Source: Thermobifida cellulosilytica TB100 (lineage in GTDB: Bacteria; Actinomycetota; Actinomycetes; Streptosporangiales; Streptosporangiaceae). Taken from it: a stretch of 64,000 bases of DNA. Within the stretch, counting starts at the first letter, position 1. The number at the start of each line of letters is the position of its first letter. The stretch lies in assembly GCF_001517975.1 (NCBI RefSeq), contig NZ_KQ950180.1, positions 911,847-975,846 on the forward strand, read 5' to 3'. Positions 19,131 through 28,400 of the stretch are shown one piece after another. A program made the position numbers and the translations under genes. The notes under the pieces were generated by a model, which was not told the DNA's origin, did no database searches, and saw nothing but the letters and a program-made list of their open reading frames with translations.

Positions 19131-20042
19131 TCACATGGCGATCGCGGGCCCCACGAGCGCGGTGAGCAGGCCCGTGCGCAGCGCGACGTTGAGCCAGATG
19201 TTGCGGTAGCGCGCCCACAGGTAGCCGTAGCACAGCCCGAGGACCCCGTAGGCGGCGACGGACACCGCGTAGTCGCCGCCCGCGGCGTGCGCGTCGAGGC
19301 GGAAGAAGTCGGCGTAGCCGTCGAGGGCCGCGTAGGAGGCCGCGAACAGCAGCGCGACCAGCACGATCCCGGCGCCGCGGCCCAGCACCGCCTCCAGTCT
19401 GGTCTGCAACAGGAAGCGGAAGAAGATCTCCTCGGGGAGGGCCACGACCAGCAGGACCGCCAGGGCGCCCAGCAGCAGTTGCGCCGCGTCCAGGCCGGTG
19501 AGCGCAGGCCACCGGTACTGCACGACGACGGCCAGCGCGGCGGCCGCCGGCACCGCCCCCCACCAGCGCCACGCCTCTCCGACGCGCACCGCCAGCACCT
19601 GCATCTGCGAGACGCGGCCCACCCGCAACTGCCCGGCCCGGTCCACCAGCAGGACGGGCAGCAGCCCCAGGAAGACCGCCCTGGCCACGGGGGCGCCCAG
19701 GACGTACAGGGCGTCGTCGAAGACCCCGAACAGCCGGGCGAGCAGGACCGCGCCCACGGGGAACGCGACCAGGCACAGCAGCAGCCGGATCAGCTCGCGG
19801 CCGAGCAGGTGGCCCCGGAGCGCCAGGGCAACCCGGTCGTCGAGCTCGGTCCGGCCGCGGTCCGGCGGCAGCAGCGCGGCCAGCGCGATGCCCACGGCGG
19901 CGGGCGCCCAGCACATCCACACCAGGAAGACCAGGCCGCGGGTGTCGATCCAGGAGGTCCCCGCGGCGGCGACCGTGGCGATCAGGCAGGCCGCGATCAC
20001 GGCGGCCCCCGCCCAGAGCACCCACGCGCCTACCCGTTCCAC
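19131..20042 (-). CDS. CPBP-like (CAAX protease/bacteriocin-processing) membrane protein with degenerate catalytic site
   Basis: 303 residues, eight or more membrane helices. Motif 1 of the CPBP/Abi family is present as [13 protein letters not shown] (EExxxR). The usual motif 2 His is replaced ([10 protein letters not shown] reads FxxxY), and the expected His in the last helices is also missing ([13 protein letters not shown]). Whether it retains proteolytic activity is therefore doubtful. Its start is ATG 20042 with GGGGGACC upstream. It is a separate unit between ppk and the flavodoxin gene. Confidence 0.7.
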   Translation of the reverse strand: MERVGAWVLWAGAAVIAACLIATVAAAGTSWIDTRGLVFLVWMCWAPAAVGIALAALLPPDRGRTELDDRVALALRGHLLGRELIRLLLCLVAFPVGAVLLARLFGVFDDALYVLGAPVARAVFLGLLPVLLVDRAGQLRVGRVSQMQVLAVRVGEAWRWWGAVPAAAALAVVVQYRWPALTGLDAAQLLLGALAVLLVVALPEEIFFRFLLQTRLEAVLGRGAGIVLVALLFAASYAALDGYADFFRLDAHAAGGDYAVSVAAYGVLGLCYGYLWARYRNIWLNVALRTGLLTALVGPAIAM

Positions 20043-20126
20043 CGGTCCCCCTCGACAGCCGGACCTCCAGTCTGCCCCGAAGCAGGCCGAACGCCGTGGC
20101 AGGGACGCGGGATGTCGGGGGTCCGG

Positions 20127-20606
20127 TCAGGTTGCGCGCCGCGCTGCCTCCGCGTGTTCGGCGGCGGCCAGCGCGGTGACCGCGCCCAGCTCCCAGCAGG
20201 CCTCGCGGTCGGCGCGGGTGAGGTCGCCGACCACGGTGACCGGCGGCCGGTGGCGGCGCCAGGACAGGCCCGTGGCGATCGACTCGACGGCGCGGACCGC
20301 CCCGGTGGTGTCGTTGTTGCCGTGCACGTACAGCGCGTAGGGCAGGCCGGCGGTCTCGGCCAGGCACGGGTAGTACACGGTGTCGAAGAAGACCTTGAGG
20401 GCACCCGACATGTAGCCGATGTTGGCGGGGGTACCCAGGACCACCGCGTCGGCGGCGAGCACGTCCACGGCCGTGGCGGCCAGCGCCGCGCGGGTCACCA
20501 CCTCCACGCCCTCGACCTCGTCGGTGCGCGCCCCCTCCAGCACCGATTCCAGCATCGCCTGGGTGGAGGGGGACGCGGTGTGGTGCACGATCAGCAGGCG
20601 GGCCAT
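20127..20606 (-). CDS. Flavodoxin-like/NAD(P)H-dependent FMN protein
   Basis: 159 residues. It opens MARLLIVHHTASPSTQAMLESVLEG (phosphate-binding loop of the flavodoxin fold) and has AADAVVLGTPANIGYMSGALKVFFD, the second FMN-binding loop seen in flavodoxin-fold reductases. It is likely an FMN-dependent electron carrier or quinone/flavin reductase. ATG 20606 removes a 33-residue low-complexity extension. It is divergent from the riboswitch-controlled btuF operon. A role in corrinoid reduction is possible by position only. Confidence 0.75.
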   Translation of the reverse strand: MARLLIVHHTASPSTQAMLESVLEGARTDEVEGVEVVTRAALAATAVDVLAADAVVLGTPANIGYMSGALKVFFDTVYYPCLAETAGLPYALYVHGNNDTTGAVRAVESIATGLSWRRHRPPVTVVGDLTRADREACWELGAVTALAAAEHAEAARRAT

Positions 20607-20682
20607 GGTTCCAGTATCCCGATCCCGCGACGACCGCGCCGGGAAGGGGCCGTGGCACGCGGTCCGAAGGGCACCAACCAGT

Positions 20683-20742
20683 GGCGATCCTGTTTCCAGA
20701 GCCATTGGAGCGACCGGGAATGACCTTGGAAACAGGATCGCC
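20683..20742. repeat. 16-bp perfect inverted repeat, GATCNTG palindrome copy 1
   Basis: The arm GGCGATCCTGTTTCCA (20683-20698) is repeated as an exact reverse complement at 20727-20742, with a 28-nt loop. It lies in the 215-bp gap between divergent genes, so it cannot serve as an ordinary terminator for either of them. It shares the core GATCNTG with three other inverted repeats at 32.77, 33.35 and 39.75 kb. Confidence 0.75.
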
Positions 20743-20821
20743 GGTGGCTTCTCTCCCCCGGCACCCCGGGGACTGACCCGGTTCTACCAGGGGCGAACGG
20801 GACACCGAAACGGCGCTGCTG

Positions 20822-20985
20822 TACTGTCTCTAGTGCCGCGGTGCTCGGGAAGTCCGGTGCGAATCCGGACGCGGGACTCGCCACTGTATTCAGGTACTCC
20901 GCCGGTACGACGCCACTGGACACACCAGGTCTGGGAAGGCATCGGCGGGGGATCCCTGTGAGCCAGGAGACCGGCCGCGGTGTTT
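20822..20985 (+). ncRNA. Cobalamin riboswitch controlling btuF-btuC-btuD-fdx
   Basis: Recognised by the ordered conserved blocks of the cobalamin (B12) aptamer: GGGAAGTCCGGTGCGAATCC (20837-20856), CTCGCCACTGT, a second GCCACTGG, TCTGGGAAGG and GAGCCAGGAGACCGGCC near the 3' end. It ends about 40 nt before the btuF start, close enough to mask its ribosome site when adenosylcobalamin is bound. Boundaries are approximate. Confidence 0.92.
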
Positions 20986-21024
20986 GCCCGACTTCCACGA
21001 GTTCCTTGGAAAGGCGGACCACCG

Positions 21025-22038
21025 GTGCACACCCGTGTCCCCCCTCCCCCGTCCCCGCTGCCGCGCCGCTTCCCCCTCCGCGCCCTGCCCCTGGCACTGC
21101 TGGCCCTGACCGCGTGCGGCGACCAGACCCCCGATTCCGGCCCCGCGCCCGCCGCGGCGGCCGTCACCGTGGCCAACTGCGGCCACACCGTCGCACTGGA
21201 GGCGCCCCCGCAGCGCGTCATCACCCTCAACCAGGGGGCGACCGAAATCGTCCTCGCCCTGGGCGCCGAGGAGCAGCTGGTGGGCACCGCCTACCTCGAC
21301 GACGAGGTCAGCGAGGCATGGGCCGACGCCTACGCCCGGGTCCCCGTCCTGTCCGAGGAGTACCCCAGCCGCGAGGCAATCCTGGAGCAGCGCCCCGACC
21401 TGGTCGTCGGCTCCTACGCCAGCGCGTTCACCGACCAGGCCGCGGGCGACCGCGAGTCCCTCGACGGCCTCGGCATCGCCTCCTACCTGTCGCCGTTCGC
21501 TTGCCCCGACGACGCCGACGTCCCGGAGATCAGCTGGGACACCGTCCACCGGCAGATCGAGGAGCTGGCCCTGCTGCTGGGCCGCGAGGAGGAGGGGAAC
21601 GCGCTGGTCGAGGAGCAGCGGGCCGTGCTCGACGAGATCCGCGGCCGTGCCCCCGCCGAGGGGCTGTCCGTACTGTGGTGGGACAACGACACCGACACCC
21701 CGATGGTCGGCGCGGGCGAAGGCGGCCCGCAGCTGATCCTCGACGCGCTGGGCGCCGCCAACGTCTTCGCCGACCTCTCCGGCGAGTGGGCGACGACCAG
21801 CTGGGAGTCCGTTCTGGAAGCCGACCCCGACCTGATCGTCCTCGTGGACGCATCGTGGGACACCGCCGAGGAGAAGACCGCATTCCTCCGCGAGGACCCG
21901 GCGCTGCGCGACCTCACCGCCGTACGGGAGGAGGCGTTCATCACCGTACCCTTCTCCACCAGCACTCCCGGGGTGCGCAACGTGGAGGCCGTGCAGCTGA
22001 TCGACGCCCAGCTGGCCGACGGCGGAGGCCCGCGGTGA
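21025..22038 (+). CDS. btuF: Cobalamin (corrinoid) ABC transporter substrate-binding lipoprotein, BtuF-like
   Basis: 337 residues. The signal peptide ends in lipobox LTAC (LALLALTACGDQ), giving an anchored extracellular binding protein. The Peripla_BP_2 fold is shown by PQRVITLNQGATEIVLALGAEEQLVGTAYLDD and ILEQRPDLVVGSY. The same fold also binds ferric siderophores; the corrinoid assignment rests on the riboswitch and cobalamin neighbourhood. GTG 21025 is preferred because GTG 20980 would lie inside the riboswitch and 21025 has a purine-rich site upstream. Overlaps btuC by GTGA. Confidence 0.85.
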   Translation: MHTRVPPPPSPLPRRFPLRALPLALLALTACGDQTPDSGPAPAAAAVTVANCGHTVALEAPPQRVITLNQGATEIVLALGAEEQLVGTAYLDDEVSEAWADAYARVPVLSEEYPSREAILEQRPDLVVGSYASAFTDQAAGDRESLDGLGIASYLSPFACPDDADVPEISWDTVHRQIEELALLLGREEEGNALVEEQRAVLDEIRGRAPAEGLSVLWWDNDTDTPMVGAGEGGPQLILDALGAANVFADLSGEWATTSWESVLEADPDLIVLVDASWDTAEEKTAFLREDPALRDLTAVREEAFITVPFSTSTPGVRNVEAVQLIDAQLADGGGPR

Positions 22039-23087
22039 GCGTCCTCGTGAAGGCACGGCCCGGTGCCGCACCCCGGCTCACCGTTCTCGTCGGCGCGGCG
22101 GCGCTGGTGCTCAGCGCCGCCCTCGGCGTGGTGATCGGCACCGCGGACCTGTCCGTGGCCACCGTGTTCCGGGCGGTCGCCGCGCAGCTCGGCGCCGAGA
22201 CCGGAATCGACACCCTGACCCGGCACATCGTCGTCGACCTGCGCGCGCCCCGGGTGGCGGCCGCGATACTGACGGGCGCCGGGCTCGCCGTGTGCGGCGG
22301 GGTCCTGCAGTCCCTCACCGGCAACCCCCTCGCCGACCCCTACCTGCTCGGCCTGTCGTCGGGGGCGCTGCTCGGCGTCTCGCTGAGCCTCTTTTTCGGG
22401 CTGGGCGCCGCCGGGGTGGCGGGATTCGGCGCGACGTCGGTGGCCGCGTTCCTCGGCTCGCTGGCCGCGCTGGCGCTGGTGTTCGCCCTGGCCTCCGCGC
22501 GGACGGGGGCACTGCCGACGTCGCGGCTGGTCCTCGCCGGGATCGCGGTGGGCCAGCTCGGCAGCGCGGTCGCCTCCGGCCTCGTCCTGGCCTCCGACCG
22601 GGACGCCGCCCGCAGGATCACCGAGTGGACGCTCGGCTCGGTCGCCGGGGCACGCTGGAACTCCCTCGCCGTCACCGCCTCGGTGGTGGCGGTGACCCTC
22701 GCCGTCGTCCTCTGGTACTCCCGGGACCTGGACTCCTTCGCGTTCGGGGAGCGCGCGGCGACGAGCCTCGGCACCGACGTGGCCGGCGTGCGCCGGGTGC
22801 TGTACTGCGCGGTGTCGCTGTGCACCGCGGTCCTCGTCGCGCAGGCGGGGATCGTCGGCTTCGTCGGCTTGGTGGTCCCCCACATCGCCCGGTTCCTCAC
22901 CGGCGCGGGGCACCTGCGCCTGCTGCCGGCGAGCGCGCTGCTGGGCGCGCTGCTGCTGGTGTGGACCGACGTGCTGTGCCGCAGCGCGCTGCCCGACCGG
23001 GAGCTTCCGCTGGGGATCGTCACCGCCGTGCTCGGCGTGCCCGTGTTCGTCGTCCTGTTCCGCCGTCGGGGAGGCGCCCGTGGCTGA
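22035..23087 (+). CDS. btuC: Cobalamin ABC transporter permease, BtuC-like
   Basis: 350 residues, FecCD/BtuC family with about ten helices. Signature segments are GGVLQSLTGNPLADPYLLGLSSGALLG and VGFVGLVVPHIARFLTGAGH. It forms a homodimeric channel for corrinoid import with BtuD and BtuF. GTG 22035 overlaps the btuF stop and its own stop overlaps btuD by 8 bp, so the three are translationally coupled behind the cobalamin riboswitch. Confidence 0.87.
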   Translation: MSVLVKARPGAAPRLTVLVGAAALVLSAALGVVIGTADLSVATVFRAVAAQLGAETGIDTLTRHIVVDLRAPRVAAAILTGAGLAVCGGVLQSLTGNPLADPYLLGLSSGALLGVSLSLFFGLGAAGVAGFGATSVAAFLGSLAALALVFALASARTGALPTSRLVLAGIAVGQLGSAVASGLVLASDRDAARRITEWTLGSVAGARWNSLAVTASVVAVTLAVVLWYSRDLDSFAFGERAATSLGTDVAGVRRVLYCAVSLCTAVLVAQAGIVGFVGLVVPHIARFLTGAGHLRLLPASALLGALLLVWTDVLCRSALPDRELPLGIVTAVLGVPVFVVLFRRRGGARG

Positions 23088-23886
23088 CCTCCGTCCACCC
23101 GAGGTGGCGCTCCGCCGGGCCTCGTGGACCGTCGACGGCACTCCCGTCCTCCGGGAGGTCACGTTCACCGCTCCGGCGGGGCGGACGACCGGGCTCATCG
23201 GCCCCAACGGGTCGGGCAAGACCTCCCTGATCTCCCTGCTGGCCCGGTGGACCCGGCCGACGTCGGGGAGGGTACTCCTCGACGGGGTGGATGCGGGCTC
23301 CGTTCCGCTGCGGGAGTTCGCGCGACGCGTCGCCGCCCTGGAGCAGCACACCGCGACCGAACTCGACCTGACCGTCCGACAGGTCGTCGCGATGGGACGC
23401 GTCCCGCACAGCCGCCGTCTCGGCTTCGACCTGGACGGCGGGGACGACCCCGTGGTCGCCCGCGCCCTCGCCCGCGTCGGCGCGGCCGGGCTCGCGGACC
23501 GCCACTGGCACACCCTGTCCGGTGGGGAACGCCAGAAGGTGCAGGTGGCGCGGGTCTTGGCGCAGGAGCCGCGGGTCCTACTCCTCGACGAACTGGCGAA
23601 CCATCTCGACCCGGCGGCCGGACTGCGGCTGCTCGACCTGGTGCGCGGGCTCGGACTCACCACGATCGGCTCGTTCCACGACCTCAACCTGGCCGCGATG
23701 TTCTGCGACCACCTGGTCGTGCTGCACCGCGGACGCGTGGTCGCCGAGGGAACGCCGCGGCAGGTCCTCACGCCCGCCCTGCTGGGCGAGGTCTACGGGG
23801 TGGAGGCGGTGGTGGACGACCACCCCGCCACCGGCGGTCCGCTCGTGGTGATGTGCGGCGCGGCCAGAGAGAAGGAGGAGGGATGA
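23080..23886 (+). CDS. btuD: Cobalamin ABC transporter ATP-binding protein, BtuD-like
   Basis: 268 residues. Walker A GPNGSGKTS (41-49), signature LSGGERQKVQVARVL and a Walker B reading LLLDELANHLD, where the usual Pro-Thr after DE is Leu-Ala; the catalytic Glu is kept. SFHDLN holds the switch His. It powers BtuC. GTG 23080 lies inside the 3' end of btuC and the stop overlaps the next gene by ATGA. Confidence 0.87.
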   Translation: MADLRPPEVALRRASWTVDGTPVLREVTFTAPAGRTTGLIGPNGSGKTSLISLLARWTRPTSGRVLLDGVDAGSVPLREFARRVAALEQHTATELDLTVRQVVAMGRVPHSRRLGFDLDGGDDPVVARALARVGAAGLADRHWHTLSGGERQKVQVARVLAQEPRVLLLDELANHLDPAAGLRLLDLVRGLGLTTIGSFHDLNLAAMFCDHLVVLHRGRVVAEGTPRQVLTPALLGEVYGVEAVVDDHPATGGPLVVMCGAAREKEEG

Positions 23887-24626
23887 GCGCACCGGAGTGG
23901 ATTCTCCTCACTGCCCCCGGCGACCTGGCCGTTGACCAGGAGGAGGTGCTCCGGCCACTGGCGGAGCGGCTCGCGGAGCGCTTCCCCGGCGTCCGCGTCC
24001 GCACCGCGCTGCTGCTGGGGAACGGGCCGACCGTCACGGAGGTGCTGGACGAGGCCGCCGCCGCGGGGGTGGCGGCCGTGACGGTCGTACACCCGCAGAC
24101 GGTGGAGGACCGGGCGACCGCCGCGTGGCTGCGCCGGGTGGTCAGCCACTGGCTGCGGGAGGCGGACCCCGAGCGGGTGCCGCTGGTCCGGCTGGCACCG
24201 CCGCTGACGGGCGTGTCCGTGCTCGCCGACGCGGTGGGGCGGGCGGTCGAGGAAGCGGCGGAGTTCCCCGCGACGGGCGCGCCGCTGCTGTCGCCGGCGT
24301 GGCTGGCCCCACCCGACTTCACCCGCCACCTGCTGCTGTGCCGGGGGCCGCGCTGCTGTGCGCTGGGCGCGGAACGGGTCCACGTGGAACTGGTCCGCGC
24401 CGTGGAGCGGCACGGCGCGGCCGAGGACGACCACGTGCTCCTCACCCGCACCGGCTGCCTGTTCCCGTGCACGAACGGCCCGGTCGGCGTGGTCTACCCG
24501 GACGGCGTCTGGTACCGGCTGGCCGATGCGGACACCGTCGACCGGGTCGTCCGCGACCACCTCGTCGGGGGTGTGCCGGTCGCCGACGCCGCGTTCGCCC
24601 GCCGGCCGTCGGGGCCCGGGGAGTGA
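23883..24626 (+). CDS. [2Fe-2S] thioredoxin-fold ferredoxin domain fused to a CbiX-like N-terminal region
   Basis: 247 residues. The C-terminal half (from about residue 140) has the LLLCRGPRCCALGAE and TRTGCLFPCTNGPVGVVYPDGVWY segments, the Cys layout of thioredoxin-like [2Fe-2S] ferredoxins. The N-terminal half (WILLTAPGDLAVDQEEVLRPLAERLAERFPGVRVRTALL) resembles sirohydrochlorin-chelatase (CbiX/CbiK) folds but lacks the usual HGS metal-binding His at the start. It is last in the riboswitch-controlled btuFCD operon (ATGA overlap). Likely an electron carrier for corrinoid reduction or CobG; that role is inference. Confidence 0.75.
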   Translation: MSAPEWILLTAPGDLAVDQEEVLRPLAERLAERFPGVRVRTALLLGNGPTVTEVLDEAAAAGVAAVTVVHPQTVEDRATAAWLRRVVSHWLREADPERVPLVRLAPPLTGVSVLADAVGRAVEEAAEFPATGAPLLSPAWLAPPDFTRHLLLCRGPRCCALGAERVHVELVRAVERHGAAEDDHVLLTRTGCLFPCTNGPVGVVYPDGVWYRLADADTVDRVVRDHLVGGVPVADAAFARRPSGPGE

Positions 24627-24633
24627 GCCGGGG

Positions 24634-25425
24634 TCAGTCCGCAGCGGCCCGGCGCAGCAGGTAGGTGTCCATCACCCAGCCCCGGGCCGCGCGGGCCCGC
24701 TCCCGGGCGGCCCGGACGGCGTCGAGGACCTCGCCGAGCCGTCCCGCCACCAGCTCCTCGTGTTCGGTGCCGAGGTTGGCCCCCCACCACAGGTCCCAGG
24801 CGTCACCGTCCAGGTCGGCGCAGGCCAGACCGCCGTCGAGCATCACCACCAGGTTGTCGGCACCGGAGGCGACGTCGGCGGCCAACCGCCGGCCGGTGGT
24901 CACCGTGACCGGGCCGCCGATACGGTTGAGCACCAGCCGGTGCCGGGCCGCGAGCAGCTGGACGCTGCTCACCCCGGGGATTACCCGGTAGTCCAGGTCC
25001 ACCCCGCCGACGGTGCGGATCTGCTCCACCACCCGGATCGTGCTGTCGTAAAGGCTCGGGTCGCCCCACACCAGGAAGCCGACGGTGTTGCCGGGCCGGG
25101 TGTGCTCGACGACGGCGCGCGCGTAGGCGCGGGCCCGGGCGGCGTGCCAGTCCCGGACCTCCGCACCGTAGACGCGGTCGGTCGCGGGGGCGCGGTCGCG
25201 GGGCGGGTCGGGCACCGTGACGACCCGGTAGCCGTCTCCGGTGATGTGGCGGCGGCAGATCTCCTCCCGCAGCGCCACCAGGTCCCCGGTGCCCGCCCGG
25301 CCGGCCTCCGCCTCCTTGTCGGCGACGAGGAAGACGTCGACCTCGTTGAGGGCGTGCACCGCCTCGACGGTGAGCTGGTCGGGGCCGCCCGGTCCGATAC
25401 CGATGAGCAGGGCCCTGCGGGTCAT
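24634..25425 (-). CDS. cobF: Precorrin-6A synthase (deacetylating)
   Basis: 263 residues, tetrapyrrole methylase fold: LLIGIGPGGPDQLTVEAVHALNEVDVFLVADK at the N-terminus (SAM-binding GxGxG), WGDPSLYDSTIRVVEQI and RVIPGVSSVQLLAARHRLVLNRIG. CobF methylates C-1 of precorrin-5 with loss of the C-20 acetyl as acetate and occurs only in the aerobic pathway, agreeing with cobG here. The ATG overlaps the cobN stop by 4 bp, so the two share the cobN riboswitch message. It converges tail-to-tail, 7 bp apart, with the [2Fe-2S] gene. Confidence 0.93.
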   Translation of the reverse strand: MTRRALLIGIGPGGPDQLTVEAVHALNEVDVFLVADKEAEAGRAGTGDLVALREEICRRHITGDGYRVVTVPDPPRDRAPATDRVYGAEVRDWHAARARAYARAVVEHTRPGNTVGFLVWGDPSLYDSTIRVVEQIRTVGGVDLDYRVIPGVSSVQLLAARHRLVLNRIGGPVTVTTGRRLAADVASGADNLVVMLDGGLACADLDGDAWDLWWGANLGTEHEELVAGRLGEVLDAVRAARERARAARGWVMDTYLLRRAAAD

Positions 25426-28400
25426 GGGCGGCCCGTCCCCCGGTCCTCCAGGTCACCCTCGACGTCCAGGTAGACCTGGCGCAGCGCGTCCATCGTCGCC
25501 GGGTCGGGCTCCTCCCACAGGCCGCGGTCGGCGGCCTCGGAGAGCCGCTCCACGATGCCGCGCAGCGCCCACGGGTTGGCCTCGCGCAGGAACTCCTGGT
25601 TCTCGGCGTCCAGCACGTAGGTCTGGGCGAGCGTCTCGTACATCCAGTCGGCGACCACCCCGGCGGTCGCGTCGTAGCCGAACAGGTAGTCGACGGTTGC
25701 CGCCAGTTCGAACGCGCCCTTGTAGCCGTGCCGGCGCATCGCCGCCAACCAGCGGGGGTTGACCACGCGGGACCGGAACACGCGGGCGGTCTCCTCCCGC
25801 AGCGACCGGGTGCGCACCCGGTCGGGGGTGGTGGAGTCGCCGATGTAGGCCTTCGGGTCGGCGCCGGTGAGGGCGCGCACGGTGGCGACCATGCCGCCGT
25901 GGTACTGGAAGTAGTCGTCGGAGTCGGCGATGTCGTGCTCGCGGGTGTCGGTGTTCTTCGCGGCCACCGCGATCCGCCGGTAGTTGGCGCGCATGTCCTC
26001 CGCGGCGGGTTCGCCGTGCAGGTCGCGGCCGTAGGCGAAACCGCCCCACGCGGTGTAGACCTCGGCGAGGTCGGCGTCGGTGCGCCAGTTACCGGAGTCG
26101 ACGAGCTGGAGGAGTCCCGCGCCGTAGGAGCCGGGCGCGGAGCCGAAGACACGCCGCACCGCGCGGTCGGCGTCGCCGTGCTCGGCGAGGTCGGCGCGCA
26201 CGTGGGCGCGCACGTAGTTGTCCTCGTCCGCTTCGTCCAGCTCCGCGACCATGCGGAAGGCGTCGTCGAGCATCGCGACGACGTGCGGGAAGGCGTCCCG
26301 GAAGAACCCGGAGATGCGGACGGTGACGTCGATGCGGGGACGGCCCAGCTCCTCCAGCGGGACGACGGCCAACTCCCGCACGCGGCGGGACTCCTCGTCC
26401 CACTCGGGGCGCACCCCGATGAGCGCCAGCACCTCGGCGATGTCGTCGCCGGAGGTGCGCATGGCCGAGGTGCCCCACACCGACAGGCCCACCGAACGCG
26501 GGTACTCGCCGGTCTCGGCCCGGTACCGGTCGATCAGGGCGTCGGCCAGCGCGGCCCCCGTCTCGTAGGCGAGGCGGCTGGGCACGGCGCGCGGGTCGAC
26601 GGTGTAGAAGTTGCGGCCGGTCGGCAGCACGTTGACCAGGCCGCGCAGCGGCGACCCGGACGGCCCCGCCGGAATGTAGCCGCCGTCCAGGGCGTGCAGC
26701 ACGGCGTCGAGCTCCTGGCCGGTCCCGGCCAGGCGCGGCACGACCTCCTCGGCCGCGAACCGCAGGACACGGACGACGTCGGGCGCGGTCTCCCCGAGCC
26801 GGTCGGCGACGGCGCGGGCCGCCTCCGGGGCCCAGCCGGCCTCTTCCATGCCCTCCACCAGGGCGCGGGCGCGCGCCTCGGCCGCGTCGACCTCGGCGAG
26901 GTCCCCGGTGTCGCCGTCCAGGCCAAGCGCGCGGCGCAGCCCCGGAACCGCCCCGGCCTTCCCGCCCCACACCTGGGAGGCGCGCAGGATCGCCAGCACC
27001 AGGTTGACCCGGGCCTCCCCGGTGGGCGCCTCACCCAGCACGTGCAGTCCGTCGCGGATCTGCGCGTCCTTGACCTCGCACAGCCAGCCGTCGACGTGCA
27101 GCAGGAAGTCGTCGAACTCGGCGTCGTGCGGGCGTTCGGACAGGCCCAGGTCGTGGTCGAGTTTCGCGGCCTGGATCAGGGTCCAGATGCGGGCGCGGAT
27201 CGCGGGCAGTTTCGCCGGATCCATCGCGGCGATGTTGGCGTGCTCGTCGAGGAGCTGCTCCAGTTTGGCGATGTCGCCGTAGGATTCGGCGCGCGCCATC
27301 GGCGGGACGAGGTGGTCGACGATGGTGGCGTGGGCGCGCCGCTTGGCCTGCGCGCCCTCCCCCGGGTCGTTGACCAGGAACGGGTAGACCAGCGGCAGCG
27401 AGCCGACGGCCGCGTCGGTGGCGCACGCCGCGGACAGTGCGGCGTTCTTACCGGGCAGCCACTCCAAGGAGCCGTGTTTGCCGAGGTGGATGATGGCGTG
27501 CGCGCCGAAGCCGCGTTCCAGCCACCGGTAGGCGGCCAGGTAGTGGTGCGGCGGCGGCAGGTCGGGGTCGTGGTAGATCGCCACCGGGTTCTCTCCGAAG
27601 CCGCGCGGCGGTTGGATCATCAGCACCACGTTGCCCGCCTGGAGGGTGGCCAGCACGATGTCGCCGTCGTCGACGAAGAGCGTGCCGGGCGGCTCCCCCC
27701 AGTGTTCGGCCATCGCGTCGGTGAGTTCGGCGGGCAGGTCAGCGATCCACTCGCGGTAGCGTTCGGCGGGGATGCGGACCGGGTTGCCCGCCATCTGCTC
27801 GGCGGTCAGCCACTCCTCGTCCTGGCCCCCGGCTTCGATGAGCGCGTGGATGAGCGCGTTGCCCGCCTCGGTGTCGTCGGCGAGGTCCAGCCCGGGCAGT
27901 CCGTCGCCCAGGTCGTACCCGGCGTCGCGCAGGGCCCGCAGCAGCCGCACCGCCGAGACGGGAGTGTCCAGGCCCACAGCGTTACCGACGCGGGAGTGCT
28001 TGGTGGGGTAGGCCGACAGCACGACCGCGATGCGGCGCTGCGCCGGAGGGGTGTGGCGCAGGCGGGCGTGGGCGACGGCGATGCCGGCGACGCGGCGGCA
28101 CCGTTCGGGGTCGGTGACGTAGTGGGGCAGGCCCTCGTCGTCGAACTCCTTGAAGGAGAACGGCACGGTGATGATGCGGCCGTCGAACTCGGGGACGGCG
28201 ATCTGGGAGGCGGAGTCCAGGGGGGAGGTGCCGTCGTCGGAGGCCGCCCACTGGTCGCGCCCCCAGGTCAGGCAGAGCGCCTGGAGGATCGGGATGTCAA
28301 GCCGCGCCAGTTCGCCGACGTCCCACGCCTCGTCGTCGCCTCCGGCCGAGGCCGCGGCCGGGCGGGTCCCCCCGGCGGCCAGCACGGTGACCACCAGTGC

